The notes: generated from the letters alone by a model not told the origin. 64,000 bases of DNA from Nissolia schottii (GCA_003254905.1 QANU01065503.1:231198-295197); one strand, 5' to 3'. Positions 22,150-35,800 are shown, counted from the first letter of the stretch. A program made the numbers and translations.

Positions 22150-23736
22150 GGGGGTTTTATTTTATTTTTTGTTTGGTTTCATTTTTTCATGCGTTGGGTT
22201 CTTGGAATTGTGGTTGGTTGTTGTTTCTGGCCTGGCCTGGCCTTGGTTATTATGGTTATGGATTATTCAATGAATAACCAAAACCATAATTGATAGATAT
22301 GGAAAGTTTTCTGTATTCGTTTATGAAAGGAAACGATAACGATTAGAGCTATGCTAAATGGCTCCACATGCATTAGCACAAATTGCTCGACAAAAAAATC
22401 GGGAGGTGGTTAGTTCTAGTTTCAAAAAAAATGAAAAATGAAAAGCAAAAAAGGTGATTAATTAATGAACTTTTGGTCATCGCGTAAAACAAGCAGGGGA
22501 CCGCGAATACGTCTTCCTCCTGTGACCCTCAAACGCTGACACATTATATTGTTGGTTTTCCTGTGTATCTTTGCTTGGGCAAAAATTAAAAATCAAACAA
22601 TGCATAGTTGAAACTAGACAGATCCTCCCAACAACAACAATAACTGGAAAGTAGCAGAAGGGGAGTCCTAAATCTTGAAGGAAACACGATCAGCCGAATC
22701 AGTAGTTAACCAGTCAACACAAGAGTTGTCCTCTCTCAAGATGTTGCTAGTTCTATAGAGAGTAAAAAAATTTCCATGCATTGGATTTATAAAAAAAAAA
22801 GGTTGAATAAGTTTTTTTTTTGTCCTTTATAAATTTTAAATTTTGGTTTTTGTCCTTAATAAAAGTTTTCTTTGGATTGCATTCCTAATAATTTTTTTTT
22901 GTTAACCCAAATGGACGAATGCTATTCAAAAGTTAATTAAAGCAGAAGTCATACGATACACTTTAAAGTGGTAAAAGCCTTAAAAGTTCTCGTTTGATCA
23001 TTAAAGCATAAAATTTAGGGTAAAACTCTCTTTCGGTCTCATAGTTATACCCAAATAACAACTTTGATCCAAAACGTTTAAAAGTGTTCAATTTGGCCAT
23101 CTATTTCTTAAAATGAGTCAGTTTGGTCCTTTTTTAAAACGTGGGTAATGTCATTGTTCAAATGTTGTTAAATTTTAAAAAGAAAAAAGAAGACCAAACT
23201 TACCCATTTTTAGAAATAAATGACCAAAATGATTAATTGAGTATAACAATGGGACCAAAAGAGAGTTTTATCCTAAAATTTATGTATATAGCACAAATGA
23301 GCTATAAAAATGAAACTTCAATTACATTTTTTTTTGGACTTATGAATTTGAGCAAATTTTCAAGAGCACCTAATCAAAATAAACTTTATTTAGTGGTCAT
23401 AAAAGAAATTAATCATAAAAAAAAGAAATAGTAATAATCAAGACATTGGTTATCCCATTACCTCTAATATATTTTTGAATCTTTTGACTTCTCCATTCCA
23501 ATGTAATTAAAGTGATGTGCGAACCTTATGAAATTTGGAATTTATGTTTTTGTTAATTCTGAAGAATGGATATGTAATTGATTGATTTGCCAACTATAAA
23601 AGTGATTTTTTTCCCTACTTACAAATTGTAAACATGTTATGTTATACAATTTCATTTTTATACTTTGTTTTTACAAGACTCCGAACACTTTTTAGAAAAC
23701 TCTCGCCTTTGATAACCTTGCTCCACCTCATTCCTA
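22150..23736. other. Intergenic upstream of PAT
   Basis: No gene recognised. A repeat of the 'gtcctttataaattttaaattttgg' kind (22818-22990) recurs at 24752-25060 and, more weakly, near 62950. It is probably an end of a dispersed element. Confidence 0.4.
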
Positions 23737-24632
23737 TAAAAAAAATGAACACTTCACATATTTAACCAAATGACACTCTGCCCAATTTTCTTAAATAAGT
23801 CAATAATAATTTTTAACTTTAATAAAATTCATTAATAATAATAATAATATATTTTTAATAAAATAATCTCAATTCCTTGAATTTAAAATATATTTTTATA
23901 ACAATAATACAATTATTTGGATTCAATAATAAAAATAAATCAATATTTTTTTTAAAAAATTCGGCTAATTTAGGTTTTAATATTTTATTGAAATTTTTTA
24001 ATTTTTATTAACATCTTAAAAATTTTCACGTTTAATTTTTTAAGATATTTATATACTACTTTTAAAAACGTCTTTATAGAAGTCATAAAATAAATAAATC
24101 AAAAGTCTTTAAAAATAGGCTAAGGAATTGTATATTTATATAAGTGAATAAATTTTATGTTTTAGCTTTTAAATAAAATTAATTAATATAATATTAATTT
24201 AAAGATAATAATATGTTATTTAACAAAAACAATCTTAAATATTCAAGTTTAAAATATATTTCTAATAATTTAAATTTTAAATTTTTTAATTGAATAATTA
24301 TGTTAAAAAAATTAACTTATTTATTAAATAAGTCTACTCAAAGTTATTATAAATAAGGTCAAATTTCTTACCAGTATCTTGTAACTTATTTTTATTGGTA
24401 ATTCAAATAGTATATAAATGCAAATAATAATATTAATTCCATAAAATACATATTTTAAACTCATAAATTTGAGATTATTTTACTAAATAATATATTATTG
24501 TTATTTTAAATTTAAATTATATTAATTATTTTTATTTAAATATTTTTAAAATAAATATTATTGACTTATTTTTAAAAAATAAGGTAATGTGTCATTTGGT
24601 TAAACGGGTGGAGTGTTCATTTTTTTTAATAA
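23737..24632. mobile_element. AT-rich inverted-repeat element (about 0.9 kb)
   Basis: The left end (AAAAAAATGAACACTTCAC, TTTAACCAAATGACAC, AAATAAGTCAA; 23737-23812) is repeated as reverse complement at 24561-24632 (AAAAAAATGAACACTCCACC, TTTAACCAAATGACAC, AAATAAGTCAA). The interior is more than 80% A/T with no ORF. It is a MITE-like or relic DNA transposon of unknown superfamily. Confidence 0.55.
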
Positions 24633-25165
24633 TAATAAGGTAGAGTGTCATTTAGTTAGACACTAAGGGTGATATTTTTCATTTATCAAAATAAATAAGT
24701 ATATAAAAACACACAAAAAATACAATCTAATTTCAAATTAAATGGCTAAATAATTTTTTGGTCCTTAATAAATTTCAAATTTTGGTTTTGGTCCTTAATA
24801 AATTTAAAATTAATCTTATGCCCTTAATAAATATGTTTTAGGATTTTGTCCCTGATAAAATTTTTATTTTAGTTTTCGTCCCTAACGTTGATGTGATAAT
24901 TAACTTAGTTACAGCATAAGTCCGTCCGCATGGACATGCTGGCGTGACCAAGTTAATTGGCACGTCAATATTTAACTATCCAAATGGACATTAAAGCGTT
25001 TTACATTACTAAAATCCTTAAAAGTTATCGCTTTTAAGTTTTTAAAGCGAGCTTTTAACTACCTTGAGGTGGAGTATCATTTAGTTAAAACATCATGAGT
25101 GATTTTTTTATTTACCAAAATAAATAAATATATAAATACATAAAAAAAAACAATCTAATTTAAGT
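24625..25165. repeat. Direct repeats of about 100 bp flanking a dispersed-element end
   Basis: A segment at 24625-24735 (GTCATTTAGTTAGACAC ... AAATACAATCTAATTT) recurs diverged at 25067-25163 (ATCATTTAGTTAAAACA ... AAAACAATCTAATTT). Between them lies a 'ggtccttaataaatttcaaa' repeat of about 330 bp. Confidence 0.5.
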
Positions 25166-26770
25166 TTGTCACAACCCTGAAAATCGTGTCTGACAGGCAA
25201 GGGACTAGTTCCTTACGAAAGCCTCTTAAAATGTTTTTTCATAAAAACACGTATTTTAATCCTTTAAAAATATAACTGAAATCTCTTTACTAAATAAAAC
25301 ATAAATTGTTACAACTATTACTTTCCAAATATAAATATTATTATAGATGTAAAATATGTCACACGATTCAAAAATCCTGTCTGCATCAATTGGAGCACTC
25401 TAGACACTCACTCAATTATAAAATAAAAAAAGTCTAACTTAATCCTATGGATAGCTTCACCTCAAGGTGATTGCTTTCTCAAAAAATCACTGCAACTGAT
25501 TGTTACCTCCATGAAACTCTGCTTCTACTTCTTAACTTGCAACTAGAAGGGAAGCTAAGGGGTGAGTACTCTAGGGAAAGCCTCAGTGAGCGAGCAATCA
25601 CCCACAGCACCCATAGATGTTTCAAAACACGGACACATATAATGCATTACATAATAACACTTATCATGCAAAAACCATTATAATATCATAATACTACTAA
25701 TGATAAAGTTTTTATGAAAATGGTAAAACAAATATCATTTGGAAGGTATATAGATAGATGGATCCCGAACAATACAATATGACTATAATGATGATGTTCT
25801 TATTAGACGTCACGACCATTGCCGCTATTGTCGGGCTTCACGGCCATTTCCATATGTCTAGGTTTCACGATCTTGCCACTCTAAATCTATATGTATAAAT
25901 CCTATTCTACATGAAAATAGTATAAGGAATACTGAGGTCAACATAAATTGTCATTAACTTATAGTCCTATCCCAGATCTTACTCCCATGAAAACGGGATA
26001 AACACGATAACATGAACATGATAACTGATAACATGATGTAACTGACATAATCATAAACGTTATAATCCATGAACATACACGTGCAACATTATGATCTTAA
26101 TGCATTAAAATAACTGCCCCTTGGAGTTTCAAAAATGGTTTTCATGATTTCTAAATTCCTTCCGCCAATTGTTTCATAAACAATTTGGTAAATATGATCA
26201 TAACATTTATAACGGTAAATATTATTTTTACAAATAAATAAAATAGAATGTATTTTCATAAAAAGGTTCAATAAAATGTTTTCATAAATATATTCACATA
26301 ACAATTTTCATAAATCAAATTAATAATTTCCATAAACATCAAAGTGTCTAAACTCATGCTCTATAAAATATGAACATACGCTAAAATAAGTCATGAGCAA
26401 CAACTCACTGACTTGTATTGTCGTGAGAGCGATGTTGCAACCTATGGTGATCAGTGGAACACTGAACAACATTCCCAAATAGACACAGAGACATAACAAG
26501 GAATACATAGGAATTACTAACACACTAAATCAATGAAACGACATAACTGGATGTGAAATAGTGCAAATGGGCATTTTTCGTCAACGTTATAGCGCCTTGA
26601 TAGTGTTGCGGCGTTGGCTCTGTGAAAACTAGGCTAGCCCTAGTGCCATTGTGGCCCTTGCAACACAATGCCATTGCGTTGGCATCGCCACCAAAAACCT
26701 CAAACTACAAAAGGACACAAAGGAAAACTAAGGGGAATTCCCACTTGTGAAGAATAATGAACGATTGTCT
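25166..26770. other. Intergenic, possible LTR start
   Basis: A TGTCACAACCCTGAAAATCG start at about 25168 looks like the 5' end of a gypsy-type LTR, but no matching end, PBS or second LTR was found. No gene recognised in this stretch. Confidence 0.3.
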
Positions 26771-26779
26771 TTAAGATCC

Positions 26780-28727
26780 CACCCTCCCTAAAGACGCAAC
26801 TAAAACTTCGCATGCCTTATTGAGGTCGAAAAAATCCACACACATTCTCCATTTCCTTGTTGACTTGGGGACTATATGTTAGCTAGTCACGTGGTGAATT
26901 GTACTTCTCTGATAAATCTCACTTTTAGGAGTTTGGTCGTTTCTACAGCCATTGCCTTCCTCTTTTCTTCTCCAAGTCTTTGCCTCTTCCGAGCCACAGG
27001 TTGTCTCTCTATGTCAATGGTCAGGTAGTGGTTGATGACCCCAGGGTCAATGTCGGGCATATCCTACGGTGACCAAGCAAATAAGTCCACATTATTTTGT
27101 AAAAAGCGAATTAAATCACCCTTTACCTTTGGGGGTAGTGTTATTCCCACATAAGTAAATTTGGAAGGAACAAATCTAATTTGGATAACTTCTAGCTCTT
27201 TTGTGGGTTTCTAGCTTGTTCCTGAAGTTTTTCCTTGGGTCCAACTTTTTGAAGGGACTCCTCTTTTCTACCATGTTGATGGTATGGAGTTGTCCCTAGC
27301 CGTGTTGGGGTGTGACCCACATTCTTAGGTGGGAATTGTAGCAGATTTGTGCCTCCTTTTGGTTAGCATGCACAACTCCAACCTCAAACGCGAACACTGG
27401 AACTTCACGGTTAGGTGCGGCATATACACTATCGCTCTGAAGGCGTTGAAGGTCTATGACCAAGAACTAGAGGTTGTCCATCTTGATTCTCAGTTCAAGT
27501 CCCAGGATGGTTTTGAGTGTAATCACCCTTTGCACTTGGACCCTTTAACCCAAGAATCCTACTAAATCTCCATTGTAGAGTTTTAGGGCTCTTTCGGATA
27601 GCTGCATTTTTCTAAAGGTGGATAGGAAAAAGACTTTTGCCGAGCTACCTTGATCTACAAACACCGTTTTTATGATGTAGTTCCCTACTACCACTGTTAT
27701 TACCACAAGTTCGCGGAGGTTTTCGTCAATGCCCTGGAAGTTGTCATTGCTGAATGATATCAGGGGCCGTTGGCTCCTGGTTCTGGGTGGGGGCCTAACA
27801 TCAATCGACAGTCTCTCTTGTCATGCTTTTTATTAGTATTTTCCTCTTTATTTTTCCCTTTCCCTTCCCTATCCTAGTTGCCTATTCCAATTCTTCCACA
27901 ATGATGAAACTGACAACCTATTCTCTAAAATTGACCATGGTTTGAGGTCGGTTGACGGCTAGGTTGTTGAGGAAATGCCCCGACCATAGCCCTTGCTTGA
28001 TTTGGTGGAGCTCAACATCTAAGTTTAGATTGGGTATCTGCATTGCCACTGAATTATAATGTGTAATATAGACCTTGAGAAACTCATTTTGCCATTTCCA
28101 TATTAGGGTTAACGAACCTGACGTTTCCTAGTACACCCTTACGGAGGAAAATGACTCAAAAAGATTCTGGTAAGCTGCTCAAAGTTGCCAATTGACTTCT
28201 TCTGAAGCGTGGATACCTGTAGGAGAGTGGAGTCTACCAAGAATGTGGGGAATGTCTGATACAACGTTGGATCAGTGGCAATGTTTACTAACATCATGGA
28301 TTAGAAAATGGTAAGATGTACAGTATGATCTCCCATACCATCATACAATTTTGGGGTAAGTGGTAATTGGAAATTGTGAAGGAGATGTACCTTCATGATG
28401 TGGTCAGCAAAAGGGTCAGCATCGATGGAAAGATCCACTGTTACGCCTTGTTTAGAAATCACATTCTCTTGAGAGGATTGTTGATCCTTGGGCTTATTGG
28501 ATTGTTGGCCTTTGTCCTTCTTTTCCTTGTTAAGTTGCTCTACCCGGTCCACTAACTGCCAATTTTGTTCCTCCAGGTCTTTTATTATCTTCCATCATCT
28601 CTTCCGTAGTCAGCTTATTATGGTTTTCCCGTTTCGATTGGTCTAAGGATTTGCATGGTTCCCACTTCGCGTGTCAACCATGGTGGGTAGGTGTTTGTTT
28701 ACTGGTGCCACGGTGGGCACCAACCAA
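26780..28727 (-). mobile_element. Ty3/gypsy Tat-type element interior (gag, protease, start of RT), truncated
   Basis: Read on the minus strand from the PBS: a gag piece (28552-28000; FADHIMKVHLLHNFQLPLTPKL in part, key words PFADHIMK, KLYDGMGDH), a protease region (27830-27400; LISFSNDNFQGIDENL, VVVGNYIIKTVFVDQGSSAK), then the protease-RT linker and RT start (27180-26790; FLQNNVDLFAWSP, DMPDIDPGVINHYLTID, CVDFFDLNKACE). The order and motifs are those of Tat-lineage polyproteins. The protease active site is DQG instead of DTG, and stops and frameshifts are frequent, so it is dead. It ends just after the first RT motif. The rest of RT, RNase H, integrase and the 3' LTR are missing. Confidence 0.85.
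28709..28727 (-). other. Primer-binding site, tRNA-Lys type
   Basis: On the minus strand the LTR end ...GGAACA is followed after a short TTGGT by TGGTGCCCACCGTGGCAC. This matches 15 of 18 bases complementary to the 3' end of plant tRNA-Lys(CTT) (TGGCGCCCACCGTGGGGC). It fixes the orientation of the gypsy element. Confidence 0.7.
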
Positions 28728-29165
28728 TGTTCCGTCTTGTGAAACACGAGGTCATGTGCCTTGGTGCCTTGATCACCTTCCTCGATTTGTGCAACCTCCT
28801 TCTTCTTTTCAGAGCACTAGGGGGTAGACCTACAAGACACTCCAACACTCAAATTAGAACATCGGTATGGGGTGTGGAATGTGGAGTTTGGGATCAAAAA
28901 CATACTTGAGACTGATACCTCACTTTCCCCCTTTATAACACGCGAGCAAGATCTTTTCGCTTTGATCGATTGATGGAGGTTTCTTCTCCTGGGTATCAGG
29001 GGATTCCAAGAGCTTTCCTCTTAACTACCTCCTCCCCCGATCTCTCCTCATGAAAATGGTTGCTACCTACTCATCCTATCCTTCTTATGTCATTAGCTCT
29101 CTCTTTGGGCTTGACCCATTGTGTGTGGACTATCTTTGTAATGGGTTTATTTATTAGGGCGATCA
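28728..29165 (-). repeat. 5' LTR of the minus-strand Tat-type element
   Basis: Minus-strand LTR of about 438 bp ending ...GACGGAACA at 28728, next to the PBS. It contains a TATAAAGGGGG box (about 28928-28938) and the TTGAGTGTTGGAGTGTCTTG R-region word common to Tat LTRs. The 5' end is set tentatively at the TG of TGATCGCCC (29165) and could be off by tens of bases. Confidence 0.65.
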
Positions 29166-29392
29166 TTTGGGCTGATGTGTGTGTGTATATATATATATTT
29201 CTTTTCTTTTAAGATCAAAAAAGTTTAGAAATTGGATAAATAAAAGATAAAAAGTAAACGGAATCCAGCGAGAGGACAAGGTAAAAAAAAGGTAGGAGGA
29301 GGAGGTAGTTGTACATAGAGAGAAGAGAGAGAGAGAGAGGCGCATTAATTAATATAATAGTATCCGAACAAATGAGTTGGCGTTAGGAGGGG

Positions 29393-29749
29393 GTGGTGGA
29401 GCCCACCAACGGTTCAGCAAACATCCGGTTCCCCGTTCCGGTCCACTCCGAACCCCTTCTGCGAAATTTCTCCCTCGCTGACGACCCTGACCCTGACCTC
29501 GTCCTCCCCCAACTCCCCCTTGGCCCTTTTCGAAGCCTCCTTCAACGCTTTCCACATTTCAAACACGTCAATGCTCCATTCAACCATTTGTATAATTCTT
29601 CTCCTTTTAAATTAACTCCTTCAATTTCTCTCTTTTCCCCCCTTACAATAATTATAAGTAACCATTGTTTTCTTTCTTCCCTCTTTCATTTTGACAGCCT
29701 GATCAGGTTTCCGGTTAATCGGCGATCTCCCTCTGGTTCTGGTCTCTAA
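29393..29749 (+). other. Open frame upstream of Sec1, possible 5'-leader uORF
   Basis: A 118-codon frame (beginning MVEPTNGSANIRFPVPVH) lies in the CT-rich region before the Sec1 start. Its first half has protein-like composition (ADDPDPDLVLPQLPLGPF), but I recognise no domain. It could be a leader ORF, a remnant, or chance. A (GA)n tract precedes it at 29318-29340. Confidence 0.3.
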
Positions 29750-29824
29750 CTAACTCTTACGCGATCGATCGCTCGGTTGTTGTGGGTTTTGGGGGCACAG
29801 AGGCAGAGAGAGGGCAACAACACC

Positions 29825-32800
29825 ATGTCTATGTCCGATTCCGATTCATCATCCTATGGCGGTGACTACAAAAACTTCAAACAAATTAGCCGCGAGCGTA
29901 AGTCCCTCTCTCCTTTTTCATTATTATTCTATTTCTATTATTATAATTATAGATTCGTTTCTATAATTGATTTTCCTTAGAGCTCTCAACTCTCTACAAG
30001 TACCAATTTCTTTTTGGGTTCTGCTAGTGGATACTTGATAGTGTTTACTCATGGATGGTTTCCCAATCCTAGGGGGTTATGATCTCAGTTAAATAGTGAA
30101 TGCAATGTATTTTGCCTTTTGGCGCATGCATGGTTTTTGTTTTGGGGAGATTTATTAGCTAAATGACAAAAGCACCATGAAGTGATGGCAAAGCTAATTA
30201 GTGCCTTAGAATGTGAAGCTTGCTCGTAGTGGCACCGGTTATTTGTGGTAATGCTAAACAACAGATTCAGTTGCTTTAGGGGGATTCTACGGCGTCTTAT
30301 ACCTTGATGGAGATTGAAATATTGTAGATCAGGTCCAAAGGTATTCAGGGAAAAACTTTATTGTTTAGTATCTACCTTTTTTTTTCTTTTTTTTGGGTTT
30401 GGGATCAAAAATAATAATTTTTTTGCTTTACCGGAGCTGCTGGAGACATGAGGTTAATGATAGTCTGCTGGATATGGTGTTTTTCCGTGCTGAATGGAGA
30501 AGCTAACTAGGAGGATATTGCTGTGGATGTGTTTAAAAATTAAGGCATGCTTGGTAACTGGTTGTTTTGGAAAAATAATTTGTTTGTTTTTTCTTTCTTT
30601 TCTTTCAAAAGTTGTTTCAGGCAGCTTCAGACTAGTTGTTTTGAACTCCTGAAAAGCTAATCCGAACACACATTATACACTACTTGTTTGAGGCTAGTAC
30701 GCCTTGTTATAGTACTCAATACTCATCAATCCCTGTAGATATGGCTGACAGAAATTTATGATGTTTTCATGGTGAAAAGAGGAACCATCTACAGCTTCTG
30801 TTATTTGAGGAACTCTACCATACGTTTGAAGCTCCCTTTTTATGGAAACCTTAATGGCAGCACAGTTCTTGATTTTTTTGCTGGACTCAATTCTCCCCTA
30901 TTGATAGGTGGATATTAGGATTTGGACTTGATACTCCTTACACTCTCCTGCTGCCAAATATTTATGGGATACTGTGGGCTGTTTGGTTTGTTTTTGGTCA
31001 ATGTTGGATCTGTCAATTAAGTTTGAACCACTTCCTGAAATGTCATCTGAGGTTTTGGGAAAACTAAAGAGTGGAAGTTCCTTTTTTTTTTTTTTTTGGG
31101 TGGCATACTATGTATATTATTACTTGGTGCTTATGGTTGGACAAGAATAATAGTTTAAGGTAATTTATTGGCGTTAACTCCCTCATGAGATATAGTGGTC
31201 TTCCTAGGATTATTACTTTATTACTTTCTGATCTGATCAATCTGATTTAATATTTGTAAACTAAAATTTCCTCCAGGATTATTACATGAAATGCTCAGGT
31301 CAGCGAAAACAGGGGATTCAAAATCAACATGGAAGGTACAAAATGCCTTTAGTTTATGAATTCTGCCTCTGTTTATTGAATTTCACCATACAGACGAAAG
31401 GAGTCGCCGTTCTTTCTGTTTTAGCTTCAGTTTGTATTTCCATTGTAGTAATATTTGAAACATAAGCTGATGATTGGAAATAGGACTGATTTACAAATCT
31501 TTTTAACATGTCACCTTGTGAGAACAGTCAACTTGCTAAATCATGTTTCTGGACTGCTTGCTTTATAAGTTGGCTATGTTCTTCATGTTGCATGCTGTTA
31601 GCATAGTTTGAAATGGGATCATTATGGACTTTTTATCAGTTTCTTCTACATATCTATGCTACTATTAACTAGTAAGGCAGCACCAGAGTTTGGTGACTCT
31701 GACTTCTTTGTCACTTGGTTCATTGGTTGCTTGGCTCCAGGTATTAATAATGGACAAACTTACTGTCAAGATAATGTCTCACTCTTGCAAGATGGCTGAT
31801 ATCACTGATGAAGGTGTTTCATGTAAGATTTACAAGATTGATTTTTGTGTAGTCACTTTTCTTTATCCGCACTCTTTGTGATTCTTTCTGTTCATGTCAA
31901 TAAATTTCTTCTTCTGTTAAGAATGGAATGGAAACAAAATAAAAGCAATGCTATCCCCCTCATTATACCCGAACTTTGACAGGGGAGCAAAATGTAAAGT
32001 TCAATGGATCCCCACATTCCATTCTCCTTCATTTTTATTTTTTTTAAAATAAAAAATTCCAAGAAGACGAATTGTTCCCGCCCCCCCTTCTAGCCAACAG
32101 CTGGTATTAAGACTTTGATAACTCATTTTGCACCTTTGGAAACTTAATTTTAACTTTGATTGTGTTCATACTAATTAATGTCAGTCATTATGTTTCAATT
32201 ACATGTCCATTTTAAGCTGTGTTTTATGTACTCTAATCAGTCCATTTAAAAATAACTCTTCTTACCTGCCGATGTTGAATTTAATTGATACTGTAATAAA
32301 AGAAATTTATTCTGGATCCATTGTGTTCTGTACAACTAGTTCTGTTTCTTGTATTGTATGGTATGAGATTTTGCTGTTCTTTTTGTAGTGGTTGAGGACA
32401 TATACAAGCGACGGCAGCCATTGCCCACCATGGATGCTATATACTTCGTCCAACCAACCAAAGAGAAGTACATATCCTCTTTATTTATGTTTGTGGCATA
32501 TGTAATCAGTTATCTTACATTAACATGAGAATGCTCCTATAAGGAGAGTTCTTGTAATTAGAGGCTGATTTGCTGGCGATATGTCATAGTTGCTTTTGCA
32601 TGATTTGTGTTGTTTCTACTCAAAAAACTAAGGTTGCTGATGCTGAATATTATAGTTTGGCTGTATCAATACTTATATTGATAGAAACTAAGAGTGTTAT
32701 GCTGGACAAGAAAACAAAAGGAAGAGATTGTATAGCTGGTAGTTTTCAGTTTAGTTATTCTTTTGCGTCTCTTCAAGGAATTTACTTTTATTGTGCCTGA

Positions 32801-35800
32801 TTCTTCCTATATACTTCTCTGCTTGTTTGGTGGGTATATTTTGCAGTTTGTTGTAAAGTATGCCACTAATGTCTATAAACATGCAGTTGAGAAATCATTT
32901 TAGGGAGTATAATACCACCTTAGAAGGGCTGCCCAATGCATGAGGCTCCCTCCTGGTGGGGTTTGGGGAGGGTAGATGTATACAGTCTTATCTCCACAAA
33001 CAGACGGACTGTTTGCAGGGGGAGTATAAGACCGTGTCGTAGTTGAAAATAAAATCAAGTTATCACTGGATCTTGAATTGAGTAATATTTTCTTATAACT
33101 TATTATTAAGTCCCACCTTGTTTAGGGATATGGCCAAGATATCCTTTATAAGAGCTTTTGGGGAACCCTCCCCCTATGAGCGGGTGGAGTTTGGCCAACT
33201 CAATTCTTATATTGTATTAGAGTCTATCTTATTTTTGATATTGGGCCACCCATAGATGCCCATTTATGGGGGTGAGGAGGAGGGTGTATTAAGTCTCCCA
33301 TTACTTAGGAAAATGACCAAGATAACCTTTATAAGAGCTTGAGCAACCCTCCCCTAGTGAGCTAGCTTTTGGAGTGGAGTTAGACACTCAATTCTAAAAC
33401 TTCTGTTCTTTGATCTTTTACTTAAATTTTATTCCAATTAATCTCCCTTTTTTTTTTTGCGAATCTGATTCTTCATTCAATTTTCTTCTCATGTTTACTT
33501 CCAGATATGTCATAAATTATACTTTGCTTTTTTATTTCAAATATTTTGTTTTTATTTTCTTACTTCTCTTCTTTACATAATAATATCATCACATGATACT
33601 GCTGTTTTGTCATTCTCTCTATCACTTGTCTCTCTATCTCCTTTCTTTTGATAATGGATATATCATGTAAATTTTCGTGATAATTATTCTGATCTATTGT
33701 GGCTGTTAGATGTGGTCCATACTTATTGATGTTCCCTCCTTATTTCTGTTGGCAGTGTAATTATGTTTTTGTCAGACATGTCTGGAAGGACACCCTTATA
33801 CAGGAAGTATGTGTTCTTCATATTATCTCCTGTCTCTGCAATTTCATCTTGACTTCCACTTTTGGTTTTAAAGCATGTTTTGATCTGTGTTCGTGTAGAT
33901 CGTTTGTTTTCTTTAGTTCTCCAATTTCCAGAGAATTGGTTATGGACATAAAGAAAGATACAATGGTGTTGCCACGCATAGGTGCTTTGAGAGAGGTGAA
34001 TGTTTTTATTTAGGATCTATATTGCACTTAAATTGATATTTTTACAAAACAACTTCGTATTTTGATTTTCCCTCTCACTTGACACTGCAGATGAATTTGG
34101 AGTATTTTGCCATAGACAGTCAGGTATGTCATTGTACTTCATTTCACTTGCTGTCTGTCATACACATCATCTTAGTTCATTACTTCATATAACATATAGA
34201 AGTGCAGCTTGTGTTTGTCCAGTTATGGATGAGAATCAAGTGATGGATCATAATGTTTTTCCAATGAAACTAAATTGAATCTGTGAGCTTTTGAAGAAAA
34301 CCTTCTCAGATACAACTTGAACAAACAACTATGCTTATGGCTGGATCTGAAAAGTTAGTGGCCTAATAAGGACTAGATTGAAGTATTTTCCCAGAAGCAA
34401 AACTTGGAACAGCTATGACATGTGAATTGAACATCCTAGAATTTGTGCAAGTTCTAAAAGTTCTTTTCATAGGAAAAGAAGTCAAACCGTTTGAGCATTT
34501 TTTCTAGGAAAATTTAGAAGACAAGTATGGAATAACTTAAAATAATTGGATAAGTTTGTCAAAAATAGTTGTAACCACAAAAAAAAAGCTGTTCTATTGT
34601 TTTTCATAAGCTAGAACTAGAAAGATTGGCTTATGAAAAACAACCAAGCATTTTCTGTTCCAACTAGGTGGAGTTGGCTAAAGCTTCTGACAAAATCTCT
34701 AAATACATGGTACATCATAAAAGCACACTTTTTAAGCTTTAAACAGACACACTATTTATTTGTATTGCTTTTACAATATCTCACCCACATAAAATTGAAA
34801 TGTGTAGCACTACATCATTGAAACTCAATTCATGAAACCTTTTTGTTGAGGTTGCTTCCTTTGAGACAAAATCTATCATTGAAACCCAAACTTTAAATAT
34901 GCTCATTAGGAACCCCTATTAGTTTTAATTTCATCATCATCCGACCTTTTCGGGTTCTCTTGTGGTGTGTAATTTTTGTCAGGGTTTCATCACAAACAAT
35001 GAGAGAGCTTTAGAGGAACTGTTTGGGGATGAGGAGAATAATCATAAAGCTGTGGCATGTTTAAATGTGATGGCTACTCGGCTTGCAACAGTTTTTGCTT
35101 CATTAAGAGTATGTAGTCAATGCTCTTTGACTCTGATAGGAAGAAAAAGAGTTTTCTTTTGCTAATCTTGTCAATATTTCTCTAGGAATTTCCTTCTGTT
35201 CGCTTTCGTGCTGCCAAGTCCCTCGATGCAACCACAATGACTACTTTTCGTGATCTTATTCCTACAAAGCTTGCTGCTGGTGTCTGGGACTGTCTCATGA
35301 AATATAAAAAAAGTATACCTAATTTTCCTCAGACTGAGACCTGCGAGTTGCTCATCATTGACAGAACTGTTGATCAGGTTTCTTATCTCTATTTGTTGGT
35401 CATTGGCTTTTAATTTTAATTCAACAGACTTTATCATATTGCTTACAATGAGGGTACTATTCTGGATGTGTAGATTGCTCCTGTTATACATGAGTGGACA
35501 TATGATGCTATGTGCCATGATTTGCTGAATATGGAGGGGAATAAATATGTTCATGAGGTAGATTCTAAGATTTCATTTTTATTGCTCTGAATTGTTGTGT
35601 TTGCTCTCTTTTATATGAAAAATCTGCTGTATTCTGAAGGTTCCGGGAAAGACTGGTGGTCTGCCTGAGAGAAAAGAGGTTCTGTTGGAGGATCATGATC
35701 CTGTATGGCTTGAGCTTCGTCACGCACATATTGCAGATGTATGCCCTGCTTTTACTTTTTAAAGCATAGGGTAATTTAGGTTTAAAGTCTACTATTTAAG

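Noticed and set aside
22004-22273. 89-codon plus-strand Pro-rich ORF
   Set aside because: Antisense of the Gly/Ser codons at the start of the PAT gene (CCTCCT run).
29349-29555. Gly/Arg-rich minus-strand ORF
   Set aside because: Complement of the Pro-rich frame upstream of Sec1; composition artefact with no domain.
33699-34013. 104-codon ORF as a separate gene
   Set aside because: Reads through Sec1 exons 5 and 6 and the intron between; only the exon parts match the family.
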